Part shown: in pieces, positions 35,081-44,684 of the stretch
How the letters are laid out: every line of letters starts with the position of its first letter
Numbering within the stretch: position 1 is the stretch's first letter
Source: Streptomyces sp. HNM0574
GTDB taxonomy: Bacteria; Actinomycetota; Actinomycetes; Streptomycetales; Streptomycetaceae
Direction of reading: 5' to 3'
Assembly (NCBI RefSeq): GCF_012726235.1
Contig: NZ_JAASAH010000017.1
Span: 62,001 to 126,000, forward strand
Length of the DNA stretch: 64,000 nucleotides
The notes under the pieces: generated by a model
The model's input: only the letters and a program-made list of their open reading frames with translations
What the model was told of the DNA's origin: nothing
The model's database searches: none
Made by a program: the position numbers and the translations under genes

Positions 35081-36021
35081 CCGACAGCACGCTCACCACC
35101 CTCGCGGCGACCGGCGTCTCCTCCGGCGAGACCCTCCAGTTCTGGGTGCTCGGCACCGTCGCCGTCCTCGGCGCCCTCGGCACCGTCCTGATGCGCCGCG
35201 CCGTGCACGCCGCGCTCTGCCTCGCCGGCACCATGATCATCCTGGCGCTGTTCTACCTCGCCAACGGCGCCTACTTCCTCGGCATCGTCCAGATCGTCGT
35301 CTACACCGGCGCCGTCATGATGCTGTTCCTGTTCGTGCTGATGCTCGTCGGCGTCAGCGCCGCCGACTCCCTCAAGGAGACGCTCAAGCACCAGCGCTGG
35401 CTCGCCGCCGCCTGCGGCCTCGGCCTCGGCATCCTGCTCATCGCCGGCATCGGACAGGTCACCGTCGGCTCCTACGCCGGACTCGCCCAGGCCAACGCAC
35501 CGGGCAACGTGCACGCCCTCGCCGCCCTGCTGTTCACCGAGTACGTCGTCGCCTTCGAGATCGTCGGCGCCCTGCTCACCGTCGCGGCCGTCGGCGCCAC
35601 CCTGCTCACCCACCGGGAACGCATCGAGAAGAGCAAGTCCCAGCGGGAACAGGCCGAAGCGCGGGTCCGCCGCGGCCACCAGCTGCCGCCGCTCCCCGCA
35701 CCCGGCGTCTACGCCCGGCACAACGCCGTCGACCGCCCCGGACTCCTGCCCGACGGCAGCCCGTCCGAACTCACCGTCAGCGCCGTCCTCCGCGAACGCG
35801 GCCAGATCCGCGAAGTCGCCCAGGACGAGATGGCCTCGCTCACCGCCCTCGAACAGCGCACCGCCGACTACCAGGGCAAGCCCCCGTCGCGCCGGCCGCT
35901 CAAGACCGCCGCACCCGACCGGCCGGGCACCGCGGGCAGGGGAAGCGGCGCCACACCCGTCGAGGCACCCCCGGCGGGCGCCCGCGCGGACACGCCCGCA
36001 GAGGAGGAAGCCCGCCAGTGA
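35077..36021 (+). CDS. nuoJ: NADH-quinone oxidoreductase subunit J with hydrophilic tail
   Basis: 314 residues. Five membrane helices lie within the first 185 residues, including VQIVVYTGAVMMLFLFVLML with the conserved Tyr/Thr/Gly of the pi-bulge helix. The remaining 130 residues are charged and Pro/Arg-rich; E. coli NuoJ ends near 184. Part of the proton-translocating membrane arm. Its stop overlaps the nuoK start. Confidence 0.95.
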   Translation: MTDSTLTTLAATGVSSGETLQFWVLGTVAVLGALGTVLMRRAVHAALCLAGTMIILALFYLANGAYFLGIVQIVVYTGAVMMLFLFVLMLVGVSAADSLKETLKHQRWLAAACGLGLGILLIAGIGQVTVGSYAGLAQANAPGNVHALAALLFTEYVVAFEIVGALLTVAAVGATLLTHRERIEKSKSQREQAEARVRRGHQLPPLPAPGVYARHNAVDRPGLLPDGSPSELTVSAVLRERGQIREVAQDEMASLTALEQRTADYQGKPPSRRPLKTAAPDRPGTAGRGSGATPVEAPPAGARADTPAEEEARQ

Positions 36022-36317
36022 GCCCCGTCAACTACGTCTACCTCGCCGCCCTGTTGTTCACCATCGGCGCCGCCGGAGTACTGCTGCGGCGCAACGCCAT
36101 CGTGGTGTTCATGTGCGTCGAGCTGATGCTGAACGCGGCCAACCTGACGCTCGTCGCCTTCTCCCGCATGCACGGCAACCTCGACGGCCAGATCATGGCG
36201 TTCTTCGTCATGGTCGTCGCCGCCGCCGAAGTCGTCGTCGGGCTGGCGATCATCGTCATGGTCTACCGCTCCCGCCACTCGGCCTCGGTCGACGACGCCA
36301 GCCTGATGAAGCTGTAA
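36018..36317 (+). CDS. nuoK: NADH-quinone oxidoreductase subunit K
   Basis: 99 residues, three helices, normal length. The membrane Glu residues expected for the E-channel appear in FMCVELMLNAANL and AAEVVVGLAIIVMVYR. It is a small antiporter-like (MnhC-type) subunit. GTG overlaps the nuoJ stop. Confidence 0.97.
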   Translation: MSPVNYVYLAALLFTIGAAGVLLRRNAIVVFMCVELMLNAANLTLVAFSRMHGNLDGQIMAFFVMVVAAAEVVVGLAIIVMVYRSRHSASVDDASLMKL

Positions 36318-36330
36318 GGGGTACGAACCA

Positions 36331-38226
36331 GTGGAGTCATTGATCGGACTGCTCGTCGGAGCCCCGCTGCTGGGCGCTGCCGTGCTGCTGTGCGGCGGGC
36401 GGCGACTCGACCGCACCGGGCACTGGCTGGGCACCCTGCTCGCGGCCGCCTCCTTCGCCCTCGCCGCGGTCCTCTTCCTCGACATGCTCGGCAGGCCCGC
36501 CGACGGACGGGCCATGCACCAGCACCTGTTCAGCTGGGTGCCGGTCGGCGGCTTCCAGGCGGACGTCGCCTTCCAGCTCGACCAGCTGTCCATGACCTTC
36601 GTGCTGCTGATCACCGGGGTGGGCACACTCATCCACCTCTACTCGGTCGGCTACATGGAGCACGACGCACGCCGCCGCCGCTTCTTCGGCTACCTCAACC
36701 TGTTCCTCGCGGCGATGCTGCTGCTCGTCCTCGCCGACAACTACCTGCTGCTGTACGTCGGATGGGAAGGCGTCGGCCTCGCCTCGTACCTCCTCATCGG
36801 TTTCTGGCAGCACAAGCCCAGCGCGGCCACCGCGGCGAAGAAGGCCTTCCTCGTCAACCGCGTCGGCGACGCCGGACTCGCCATCGCCATCTTCCTGATG
36901 TTCACCACCTTCGGCAGCTTCGCCTTCGCGCCCGTGCTCTCCGACGCCGGCGCCGCCAGCGAAGGCATGCTCACCGCCATCGGGCTGACGCTGCTCCTCG
37001 CCGCCTGCGGCAAGTCCGCCCAGGTGCCGCTCCAGTCCTGGCTCGGGGACGCCATGGAAGGCCCCACCCCCGTCTCCGCACTGATCCACGCGGCCACCAT
37101 GGTCACCGCCGGCGTGTACCTCATCACCCGCTCCGGAGCCATCTTCAACGGAGCCCCCGACGCGCAGACCGTCGTCGTCATCGTCGGCGCCGTCACCCTC
37201 CTCTTCGGAGCGATCGTCGGTTGCGCCAAGGACGACATCAAAAAGGCCCTCGCCGGCTCCACCATGTCCCAGATCGGCTACATGGTCCTCGCCGCCGGAC
37301 TCGGCCCCATCGGCTACGCGTTCGCCATCATGCACCTCGTCACCCACGGCTTCTTCAAGGCCGGACTCTTCCTCGGCGCCGGCTCCGTCATGCACGGCAT
37401 GAACGACGAGGTCGACATGCGCAAATTCGGCGGCCTGCGGAAGTACATGCCCGTCACCTTCGTGACCTTCGGCCTCGGCTACCTCGCCATCATCGGCTTC
37501 CCCGGCCTCTCCGGATTCTTCTCCAAGGACCAGATCATCGAGGCCGCCTTCGCCAAGGGCGGCACCCAGGGCTGGATCCTCGGCGCCGTCACCCTCCTCG
37601 GCGCCGGCATCACCGCCTACTACATGACCCGCGTGATGCTGCTGACCTTCTTCGGCGAGAAGCGCTGGGAACCCGACGCGGAAGGCAACGCACCGCACCC
37701 GCACGAATCCCCCAGGTCCATGACCATCCCCATGATCCTGCTCGCCTTCGGCTCCGTCTTCGCCGGCGGACTCTTCAAGGCCGGGGACTCCTTCGTCGGC
37801 TGGCTCGAACCCGTCACCACCTTCGAGCACGGACACCCGCCCGTCAGCGCCCTCACCGTCACCGCGGCCACCATCGTCGTCCTGCTCGCCGGCGTCGCCG
37901 TCGCCTGGACCCAGTACGGGCAGCGCCCCGTACCGAAGACCGCGCCGCGCGGCAGCTTCCTCACCCGCGCCGCCCGACGCGACCTCCTCCAGGACGACTT
38001 CAACCACGTCGCGCTCGTCAAGCCCGGCGAATACCTCACCCGCGGACTCGTCTACATCGACCACAAAACCGTCGACGGCATGGTCAACGGCACCGCCGCC
38101 TCCTTCGGCGGACTGTCCGGACGGCTCCGCAAGGTCCAGAACGGTTTCGTCCGCAGCTACGCGGTCTCGATGTTCGGAGGCGCGGCCGTCCTGGTCGCCG
38201 CGACCCTGCTGATGAGGGCGGTCTGA
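36331..38226 (+). CDS. nuoL: NADH-quinone oxidoreductase subunit L (proton-pumping)
   Basis: 631 residues, Mrp antiporter-like membrane protein. YVGWEGVGLASYLLIGFW and GKSAQVPLQSWLGDAMEGPTPVSALIHAATMVTAGVY are the conserved half-channel segments with the key Glu and Lys. The C-terminal part includes the long lateral helix and a last transmembrane segment. GTG at 36331 follows AAGGGG with normal spacing and a 13-bp gap to nuoK. Confidence 0.97.
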   Translation: MESLIGLLVGAPLLGAAVLLCGGRRLDRTGHWLGTLLAAASFALAAVLFLDMLGRPADGRAMHQHLFSWVPVGGFQADVAFQLDQLSMTFVLLITGVGTLIHLYSVGYMEHDARRRRFFGYLNLFLAAMLLLVLADNYLLLYVGWEGVGLASYLLIGFWQHKPSAATAAKKAFLVNRVGDAGLAIAIFLMFTTFGSFAFAPVLSDAGAASEGMLTAIGLTLLLAACGKSAQVPLQSWLGDAMEGPTPVSALIHAATMVTAGVYLITRSGAIFNGAPDAQTVVVIVGAVTLLFGAIVGCAKDDIKKALAGSTMSQIGYMVLAAGLGPIGYAFAIMHLVTHGFFKAGLFLGAGSVMHGMNDEVDMRKFGGLRKYMPVTFVTFGLGYLAIIGFPGLSGFFSKDQIIEAAFAKGGTQGWILGAVTLLGAGITAYYMTRVMLLTFFGEKRWEPDAEGNAPHPHESPRSMTIPMILLAFGSVFAGGLFKAGDSFVGWLEPVTTFEHGHPPVSALTVTAATIVVLLAGVAVAWTQYGQRPVPKTAPRGSFLTRAARRDLLQDDFNHVALVKPGEYLTRGLVYIDHKTVDGMVNGTAASFGGLSGRLRKVQNGFVRSYAVSMFGGAAVLVAATLLMRAV

Positions 38227-38229
38227 GTC

Positions 38230-39885
38230 ATGTCCACAGCCACCGCAGGATTCCCCCTGCTCACCGTCACCGCCGCACTGCCCGCAGTCGGCGCCGTCGC
38301 CACCGCGGCCGTACCCGCGGCCCGGCGCACCGCCGCCAAATGGCTGGCCCTGCTCGTCTCCCTGGGCACCCTCGCCCTCGCGGCCACCGTACTGCTCCGC
38401 TTCCAACCCGGCGGCGACCGCTACCAACTCACCGAATCACACGCCTGGATCGCCGACTTCGGCGTCCGCTACGAACTCGGCGTCGACGGCATCGGCGCGG
38501 CCCTGATCGGACTCACGGCCCTGCTCGTCCCGTTCGTCATCGGCGCCGCCTGGCACGACGCCGACCCCGCCGAAGGAGACGCCCCCACCGGACGGCGCTG
38601 GCGACCCACCCAGGGCTTCTTCGCGCTGATCCTCGCCGTCGAGGCGATGGTCGTCATCTCCTTCGCCGCCACCGACGTCTTCCTCTTCTACATCTTCTTC
38701 GAAGCCATGCTCATCCCGATGTACTTCCTCATCGGAGGCTTCGGAGACCGCGCCCACAGCGCCGGCGAGGAAGAAGGCGCCAAACAACGCAGCTACGCCG
38801 CCGTCAAGTTCCTGCTGTACAACCTGGCAGGCGGCCTGATCATGCTCGCCGCCGTCGTCGGCCTGTACGTCGTCACCGCCGACCAGCTCGGCGAAGGCAC
38901 CTTCTCCCTCCAGGCCATCACCGAGGCCCGCGCCTCCGGCGAACTCGACATGGCCACCGGCACCGAACGCCTGCTCTTCCTCGGCTTCTTCTTCGCCTTC
39001 GCCGTCAAGGCCCCGCTGTGGCCGCTGCACACCTGGCTGCCCAACGCCATGGGAGAAGCCACCGCACCCGTCGCCGTGCTCATCACCGCCGTCGTCGACA
39101 AGGTCGGCACCTTCGCGATGCTGCGCTTCTGCCTCGGCCTCTTCCCCGGCGCCAGCGGATGGGCCACCCCCGTCGTCATCGGCCTCGCCCTCGTCAGCAT
39201 CCTCTACGGGGCGCTGCTCGCCGTCGGCCAGCGCGACATCAAACGGCTCATCGCCTACGCCTCGATCTCCCACTTCGGGTTCATCGTCCTCGGCATCTTC
39301 GCGATGACCAGCCAGGGCCAGGGCGGCGCCACCCTCTACATGGTCTTCCACGGCATCTCCACCGCCGCCCTCATGCTCGTCGCCGGATTCCTCATCTCCC
39401 GGCGCGGCTCCCGGCTCATCGCCGACTACGGCGGCGTGCAGAAGGCCGCACCCGTCCTCGCCGGCACCTTCCTCGTCGGCGGACTCGCCACCCTGTCACT
39501 GCCCGGACTCGCACCCTTCATCAGCGAATTCCTCGTCCTGGTCGGCACGTTCAGCCGCTACCCGGTCGCCGGAATCGTCGCCACCGCCGGCATCATCCTC
39601 GCCGCCCTCTACGTCCTCCTGCTCTACCAGCGCACCATGACAGGACCGCTGGAGAAGGAAGAGATCAAGCGGCTGCCGGACCTGCGGGCCCGCGAACTCG
39701 CCGTCGTCGCCCCGCTGATCGCCTTCCTGATCTTCCTGGGCGTCTTCCCCAAGCCGCTCACCGACGTCGTGAACCCCGCCGTCGAACACACCCTGTCCGA
39801 CGTACGGAAGACCGACCCGAAACCGGAGCATCCAGTCGCCGACAAGGGCTGGTTCGACTACACGCCCGGAGGTGACCACGAGTGA
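38230..39885 (+). CDS. nuoM: NADH-quinone oxidoreductase subunit M (proton-pumping)
   Basis: 551 residues, antiporter-like. The conserved FEAMLIPMYFLIGGFG (Glu) and FAVKAPLWPLHTWLPNAMGEATAPVAVLI (Lys) segments are present, and DIKRLIAYASISHFGF follows. The loop HSAGEEEGAKQRSYAAVKF fits NuoM. It starts 3 bp after nuoL and overlaps nuoN by GTGA. Confidence 0.97.
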   Translation: MSTATAGFPLLTVTAALPAVGAVATAAVPAARRTAAKWLALLVSLGTLALAATVLLRFQPGGDRYQLTESHAWIADFGVRYELGVDGIGAALIGLTALLVPFVIGAAWHDADPAEGDAPTGRRWRPTQGFFALILAVEAMVVISFAATDVFLFYIFFEAMLIPMYFLIGGFGDRAHSAGEEEGAKQRSYAAVKFLLYNLAGGLIMLAAVVGLYVVTADQLGEGTFSLQAITEARASGELDMATGTERLLFLGFFFAFAVKAPLWPLHTWLPNAMGEATAPVAVLITAVVDKVGTFAMLRFCLGLFPGASGWATPVVIGLALVSILYGALLAVGQRDIKRLIAYASISHFGFIVLGIFAMTSQGQGGATLYMVFHGISTAALMLVAGFLISRRGSRLIADYGGVQKAAPVLAGTFLVGGLATLSLPGLAPFISEFLVLVGTFSRYPVAGIVATAGIILAALYVLLLYQRTMTGPLEKEEIKRLPDLRARELAVVAPLIAFLIFLGVFPKPLTDVVNPAVEHTLSDVRKTDPKPEHPVADKGWFDYTPGGDHE

Positions 39886-41576
39886 GCGCACTCACCACAG
39901 CGGCAGACATCCACACCGCCGCACACAGCGCCCTCGGCACAGCAGCACCCGTCCCCGGCAGGTGGACCCTCGGCGCCGAACAGCTCCAGGCACCCAGCAT
40001 CGAGTACGGGCAGCTCTCACCCACCCTGATCGTGCTCGGCGCCGCCGTCCTCGGCATCCTCGTCGAAGCCTTCGCACCCCGCCGCGCCCGGTACGTCAGC
40101 CAACTCCTGCTCTCCGCACTCGGGTTGGCCGCCGCGTTCGCCGCCGTCGTCGGACTCGCCGTCGCCGGACACGGCACCAGCCGCGCCCAGGTCGCCGGCA
40201 TGGGCGCCATCGCCGTCGACGGGCCCGCGCTGTTCCTCCAGGGCGTCACCCTCCTCGTCGCCCTCGTCTCCGTGTTCGTCTTCGCCGAACGCCGCCTCGA
40301 ACCCGCCGCGCACGGCGCCCGCGTCGACTCCTTCGCCGCACAGCCCGCCGCCGTCCCCGGAGGCGACGGCGAACGCGAGGCCAACCGCGCCGGCTGGACC
40401 ACCACCGAGGTCTTCCCGCTGCTCCTCTTCGCCGTCGGCGGCATGCTGATCTTCCCCGCCGCCAACGACCTCCTCACCCTGTTCATCTCCCTGGAGGTCT
40501 TCTCCCTCCCGCTCTACCTGCTCTGCGCCCTCGCCCGCCGCCGCCGGCTCCTCTCCCAGGAATCCGCGGTCAAGTACTTCCTGCTCGGCGCCTTCTCCTC
40601 CGCGTTCCTGCTGTTCGGCGTCGCCCTGCTGTACGGCTACGCCGGCACCGTCAACTACAGCGGCATCGCCCGCGTCATCTCCGGCGCCGAACAGACCACC
40701 ACCCCGTTCCTCGCCAGCACCACCGCCACCGACGCGCTGCTCCTCATCGGCGGCGCCATGGTCCTGATGGGCCTGCTGTTCAAGGTCGGCGCCGTCCCGT
40801 TCCACATGTGGACCCCGGACGTCTACCAGGGCGCACCCACTCCCGTCACCGGGTTCATGGCCGCCGCCACCAAGGTCGCCGCCTTCGGCGCCCTGCTCCG
40901 GCTGCTGTACGTCGTCCTCCCCGGCCTCCGCTGGGACTGGCGGCCCGTCATGTGGGGCGTGGCGATCCTGACGATGCTCGCCGGCGCCGTCATCGCGATC
41001 ACCCAGACCGACATCAAGCGGCTGCTCGCCTACTCGTCCATCGCACACGCCGGGTTCCTGCTCGCCGGCGTCATCGCCACCTCGGACGCGGGCATCTCCT
41101 CGGTGCTCTTCTACCTCGGCGCCTACTCGTTCGTGACGCTCGGCGCCTTCGCCGTCGTCACCCTCGTCCGGGACGCCGGCGGCGAAGCCACCCACCTGTC
41201 CAAATGGGCCGGACTGGGCCGCCGTTCACCCCTGCTGGCCGCCGTCTTCGCGGTGTTCCTGCTGGCCTTCGCCGGAATCCCGCTCACCTCCGGGTTCGCG
41301 GGCAAGTTCGCCGTCTTCAAGGCGGCCGCCGAGGGCGGCGCGGGCGCACTCGTCGTCGTCGGCGTCATCGCCTCGGCCATCGCCGCGTTCTTCTACATCC
41401 GGGTCATCGTGCTGATGTTCTTCAGCGAACCGAAGGCCGACGGCCCCTCCGTGGCCGTGCCCTCCGTGATGACCAGCAGCGCCATCGCCATCGGCGTCGC
41501 CGTCACCCTCGTCCTCGGCATCGCCCCGCAGTACTTCCTCGACCTGGCATCCCAGGCGAGCACCTTCGTACGCTGA
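39882..41576 (+). CDS. nuoN: NADH-quinone oxidoreductase subunit N (proton-pumping)
   Basis: 564 residues, longer than E. coli NuoN (about 485) because of an N-terminal extension and a hydrophilic loop near 145-170. Key segments are FISLEVFSLPLYLLCAL (Glu), LLFKVGAVPFHMWTPDVYQGAPTPVTGFMAA (Lys) and TDIKRLLAYSSIAHAGF. Last gene of the operon, followed by a strong terminator. Confidence 0.97.
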   Translation: MSALTTAADIHTAAHSALGTAAPVPGRWTLGAEQLQAPSIEYGQLSPTLIVLGAAVLGILVEAFAPRRARYVSQLLLSALGLAAAFAAVVGLAVAGHGTSRAQVAGMGAIAVDGPALFLQGVTLLVALVSVFVFAERRLEPAAHGARVDSFAAQPAAVPGGDGEREANRAGWTTTEVFPLLLFAVGGMLIFPAANDLLTLFISLEVFSLPLYLLCALARRRRLLSQESAVKYFLLGAFSSAFLLFGVALLYGYAGTVNYSGIARVISGAEQTTTPFLASTTATDALLLIGGAMVLMGLLFKVGAVPFHMWTPDVYQGAPTPVTGFMAAATKVAAFGALLRLLYVVLPGLRWDWRPVMWGVAILTMLAGAVIAITQTDIKRLLAYSSIAHAGFLLAGVIATSDAGISSVLFYLGAYSFVTLGAFAVVTLVRDAGGEATHLSKWAGLGRRSPLLAAVFAVFLLAFAGIPLTSGFAGKFAVFKAAAEGGAGALVVVGVIASAIAAFFYIRVIVLMFFSEPKADGPSVAVPSVMTSSAIAIGVAVTLVLGIAPQYFLDLASQASTFVR

Positions 41577-41583
41577 ACCGGCA

Positions 41584-41629
41584 CGGGTACGCCCGGCTCC
41601 CCTCGCGGGGGCCGGGCGTACCCGTTTTT
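41584..41629 (+). terminator. Intrinsic terminator of the nuo operon
   Basis: Fourteen-bp perfect stem (41584-41597 with 41611-41624), inner CCCC/GGGG pairing with a TCGC loop, then five T residues (41625-41629). It begins 8 bp after the nuoN stop and is a rare textbook rho-independent terminator for such GC-rich DNA. Confidence 0.92.
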
Positions 41630-41824
41630 GCGGACGGACACGGGCGGGTGACATGCGCGGACGGCAACCGGCGCCGGGGGTGACACGTTCGGGTGGCGTG
41701 GAGGCCCGGGGCGTGACCGGGGGCGGTACGGGGCGTTCACGGGGCGTATGGGGTGTGCATGCCAGGTGTGTGTATGCGCCCCGCACCGTCCCGTAGGAAC
41801 GTCCCGCTCCAGGAGCAACCCGTC

Positions 41825-42325
41825 ATGCTGATCCGCAGACTCGCCGCCGTCACCGTCCTCGCCTCCGCCGCCACCCTCACCGCCGCACTGGCACCGGCCA
41901 CCGCCGCGCCGCTCCCGCTGCCGCCCGTCCACCACGCACCGGACGGACCCACGCAGTCCCTCGGCGGCCAGCTGCTCGGCGCCCCCTCCGAAGCCGCGCC
42001 CGACAGCCTCACCGTCACCGTCTCGAAGACCGGCCAGGCCGCCGACCAGCGGACCTACCGGCTCAAGTGCCACCCCGTCGGCGGCAACCACCCCAACGCC
42101 CAGGGCGCCTGCGACCAGCTCGACGAGAACACCGAGTGGGGCAAGGACGCCTTCGCCGCCACGCCCAAGAACCAGAAGTGCACCATGATCCACGGCGGCC
42201 CCGAGACCGCCCACGTCGAGGGCACCTGGCAGGGACGCCCCGTCGACGCCGACTTCGAGCGGTCCAACGGCTGCGAGATCGCACGCTGGGACAAGCTCAG
42301 CGAGGTACTGGACACCGCACGCTGA
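41825..42325 (+). CDS. Secreted subtilisin inhibitor-like (SSI family) protease inhibitor
   Basis: 166 residues. The signal peptide (MLIRRLAAVTVLASAATLTA to about residue 28, APATAA) precedes a mature chain of the SSI type. Four Cys form the family disulfides: C82-C96 and C119-C150. The reactive loop reads KCTMIHGG, placing Met121 at P1 as in the classical Streptomyces inhibitor; VEGTWQGRPV follows as expected. It blocks subtilisin-like proteases outside the cell. ATG at 41825 has AGGAG nine bases upstream. A hairpin follows. Confidence 0.93.
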   Translation: MLIRRLAAVTVLASAATLTAALAPATAAPLPLPPVHHAPDGPTQSLGGQLLGAPSEAAPDSLTVTVSKTGQAADQRTYRLKCHPVGGNHPNAQGACDQLDENTEWGKDAFAATPKNQKCTMIHGGPETAHVEGTWQGRPVDADFERSNGCEIARWDKLSEVLDTAR

Positions 42326-42345
42326 GCGCCGGTCACCGCACGACA

Positions 42346-42380
42346 CGTGCCCGGGAGGTCGCCAGGACCTCCCGGGCACG
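42346..42380. terminator. Bidirectional terminator between SSI and lipoprotein genes
   Basis: Fifteen-bp perfect stem (CGTGCCCGGGAGGTC at 42346-42360, complement at 42366-42380) with loop GCCAG, between convergent genes. Confidence 0.85.
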
Positions 42381-42436
42381 CGTGTGTCGGGACGCTGCCC
42401 GGCCGGTTCAGTTGGTTCTCCGGGGCCGGGGCCCGC

Positions 42437-42991
42437 TCAGTTGGGGAGCTGCGCCGCGTCGGTCGGCAGATCCGACGGCAGGTCGCCGGCGCCCGAGGGC
42501 AGCTCGGTGGGCAGATCCGTGGGCAGACCCTCGGCCGGGTTGCCCTCCGTGTCGGACGCCTTGGTGAACTCCGAGGTCTCGCCCGACTCCCACTTGACCG
42601 TCATCTTCTTCGCGTCCGCGTGCTCGACGGTGCCCTTGCTGTAGTCCCCGCCCTTCTGGCAGGTGAGATCCAGCGACACCGGGCTGCTGTCGGCGGCGAC
42701 CGTGCCGGAGCAGCTCGCCTTGCCCAGCAGCACGACCCGGTCCTTGGCCACGGCCAGGATCAGGGTGTCCTTGGACGAGTCCCCCGTGAGGCTGGTCGCC
42801 CAACCGCCCTGGAGCGCCTTCGCGTCGACGTGCGAACCGCCGCCGCCCTCCTGCGAACCCTGGCTGCTGCCGCCGCTGTCGCCCGGCGAGTCGGAACCGC
42901 CCTTGTCGCTGCCGCTGCTGCAACCGCCGACCAGCAGTGCAGCGGCGGCCGCTGCCGCGGCGACCCCCGTGATCCGTGCCGAAGTGCGCAC
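42437..42991 (-). CDS. Secreted lipoprotein of unknown function
   Basis: 184 residues. The lipobox LLVGGC (C24) follows a short charged start and an Ala-rich hydrophobic stretch, so it is lipid-anchored after signal peptidase II cleavage. A Gly/Ser-rich linker precedes a small domain (KALQGGWATSLTGDSSKDTLILAVAKDRVVLLGKASCSGTV split by this list) with two Cys, and a Leu/Pro/Thr repeat tail (GLPTDLPTELPSG, DLPSDLPTDA). GTG at 42991 has GGAGGG six bases upstream. No known function recognised. Confidence 0.82.
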   Translation of the reverse strand: MRTSARITGVAAAAAAAALLVGGCSSGSDKGGSDSPGDSGGSSQGSQEGGGGSHVDAKALQGGWATSLTGDSSKDTLILAVAKDRVVLLGKASCSGTVAADSSPVSLDLTCQKGGDYSKGTVEHADAKKMTVKWESGETSEFTKASDTEGNPAEGLPTDLPTELPSGAGDLPSDLPTDAAQLPN

Positions 42992-43222
42992 GTCTTTCCC
43001 TCCGTTGAGTACGTGATGCGTCATCCGTCCGCCGCGTCGGCCGGACGGGACGGGCCGCATCGGCGCCGGGTCCGCGTCGCGCCGGTCAGGCGGATTTCAG
43101 GTACGCGTCAATCTAGCAGCGGGCACCGACAGGACGTGCGGGATCGTGCGCCCGCAGCCGTACCGTGACGGGGCTGGGACACCGGGCGAACTCGGGTTGG
43201 TCGCGGAGGGGTTGGGCTGCCG

Positions 43223-43261
43223 CCCGGGCCCGCGCCGGTCCGTGACCGGCCCGGGCCCGGG
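43223..43261 (-). terminator. Terminator of the fumarylacetoacetase gene
   Basis: Stem of CCCGGGCCCG (43223-43232) with CGGGCCCGGG (43252-43261), an inner CCGGTC/GACCGG stem and loop CGT, 9 bp past the stop on the minus strand. Nothing else was recognised in the 279-bp gap 42992-43270. Confidence 0.7.
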
Positions 43262-43270
43262 GGAGGGGTG

Positions 43271-44545
43271 TCAGGCCGTCGCGGGCGGGTGGACGGTGCC
43301 CGTGACCTCGCCGAGAGCGATGCGGGTGCCGTTCGGGCCCGGCGCCCAGGCCGAGAGGGTGACCTCGTCGCCGTCCTCCAGGAACGTCCGCTTGGCGTCC
43401 GGGAGTTCGAGCGGCTCGCTGCCGCCCCAGGTCAGCTCCAGCAGCGAACCGCGCTGCCCCGGCTCCGGCCCGCTCACGGTGCCGGACGCGAACAGATCGC
43501 CGGTACGCAGCGAAGCACCGTTGACCGTCATGTGCGCCAACTGCTGCGCCGCCGTCCAGTACATGGTGGAGAACGGCGGCTCGGCGACGGTGTGGCCGTT
43601 CAGGGTGACGGTGATCCGCAGGTCCAGGCCCTCAGGATCGGCGCTCGCCGAGTCGTCGAGATAGGGGAGGAGCGGGGCGTCGGCGTCCCGCGCGGGCGGG
43701 GCCGTCCGGGCCGCGTCCAGCGCGTCGAGAGGCGTGACCCACGGCGAGACCGAGGTGGCGAAGGACTTGCCGAGGAACGGGCCGAGCGGCACGTACTCCC
43801 ACGCCTGGATGTCCCGCGCCGACCAGTCGTTGAGCAGCGTCACGCCGAACACGTGCTCCCGGAAGCCCGACAGCGGGACACCGGCCTCACCCATGCCCGA
43901 CGGGGTGCCGACGACGAAGCCGACCTCCGCCTCGATGTCCAGCCGCTGCGAGGGCCCGAACGACGGGACGGCCTCGTTCCGCGGCTTGCGCTGGCCCTGC
44001 GGGCGGACGACCGGCGTCCCCGAGACGACGACCGTGCCCGCCCGGCCGTGGTAACCGATCGGCAGATGCTTCCAGTTGGGCGTCAGCGGCTCGCTGTCCG
44101 GCCGGAAAATCTTCCCGACGTTGGTGGCGTGGTGCTCGCTCGCGTAGAAGTCGACGTAGTCGGCGACCTCGAAAGGCAGGCGCAGCCGGACCTGTTCGAG
44201 CGGGTGCAGGTGCGGGGTGACGGTGTCACGGTGCGCCGGATCGGTCAGCCAGCCGCGCAGCTCGGCCCGGACGGCCTGCCAGACGGGGCGGCCCGCGGCC
44301 ATCAACGGGTTGAGCAGCGGCTGCCGCAGCAGCGGGGCGTGCGCGGAACCGACCGCCTCGGCGACCGCCGCCGCGTCCAGGACATACGCGCCGTACCGGA
44401 CACCGACCCGGGCCTGCGCGGCATCCTGCTCCCCGCCGGTGGTGAACACACCGTAGGGAAGGTTGTCCGGGCCGAAGGGGTCGTCGTGGGGCAGGTCGAG
44501 CGGGTGAGCTCCGGCGGTCGCCGTGGTGTCCCTCTGGGCCGTCAT
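43271..44545 (-). CDS. Fumarylacetoacetase
   Basis: 424 residues, full length for the family. The SH3-like N-terminal domain (LPYGVFTTGG) precedes the beta-roll catalytic domain with FYASEHHATNVGKIFRPD (Ca-binding Asp and catalytic His), GYHGRAG and LDIEAEVGFVVG, and DWSARDIQAWEY. It splits fumarylacetoacetate to fumarate and acetoacetate, the last step of tyrosine/homogentisate breakdown; the other pathway genes are not in this window. ATG at 44545 has AAGGCGAGG upstream and is preferred to the GTG at 44578. Confidence 0.93.
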   Translation of the reverse strand: MTAQRDTTATAGAHPLDLPHDDPFGPDNLPYGVFTTGGEQDAAQARVGVRYGAYVLDAAAVAEAVGSAHAPLLRQPLLNPLMAAGRPVWQAVRAELRGWLTDPAHRDTVTPHLHPLEQVRLRLPFEVADYVDFYASEHHATNVGKIFRPDSEPLTPNWKHLPIGYHGRAGTVVVSGTPVVRPQGQRKPRNEAVPSFGPSQRLDIEAEVGFVVGTPSGMGEAGVPLSGFREHVFGVTLLNDWSARDIQAWEYVPLGPFLGKSFATSVSPWVTPLDALDAARTAPPARDADAPLLPYLDDSASADPEGLDLRITVTLNGHTVAEPPFSTMYWTAAQQLAHMTVNGASLRTGDLFASGTVSGPEPGQRGSLLELTWGGSEPLELPDAKRTFLEDGDEVTLSAWAPGPNGTRIALGEVTGTVHPPATA

Positions 44546-44684
44546 GGGCGCAGCCTCGCCTTCGAGATCGTCGGTCACGGGCCAGCTCAGACTACGACCG
44601 CGAACACGTCGTGGTCACTGGTTCACGGGGGCGGATGTTCTGTGGGCGGACGGGGGGTACCGGATTCCGGGCATGTCGGGTGGG

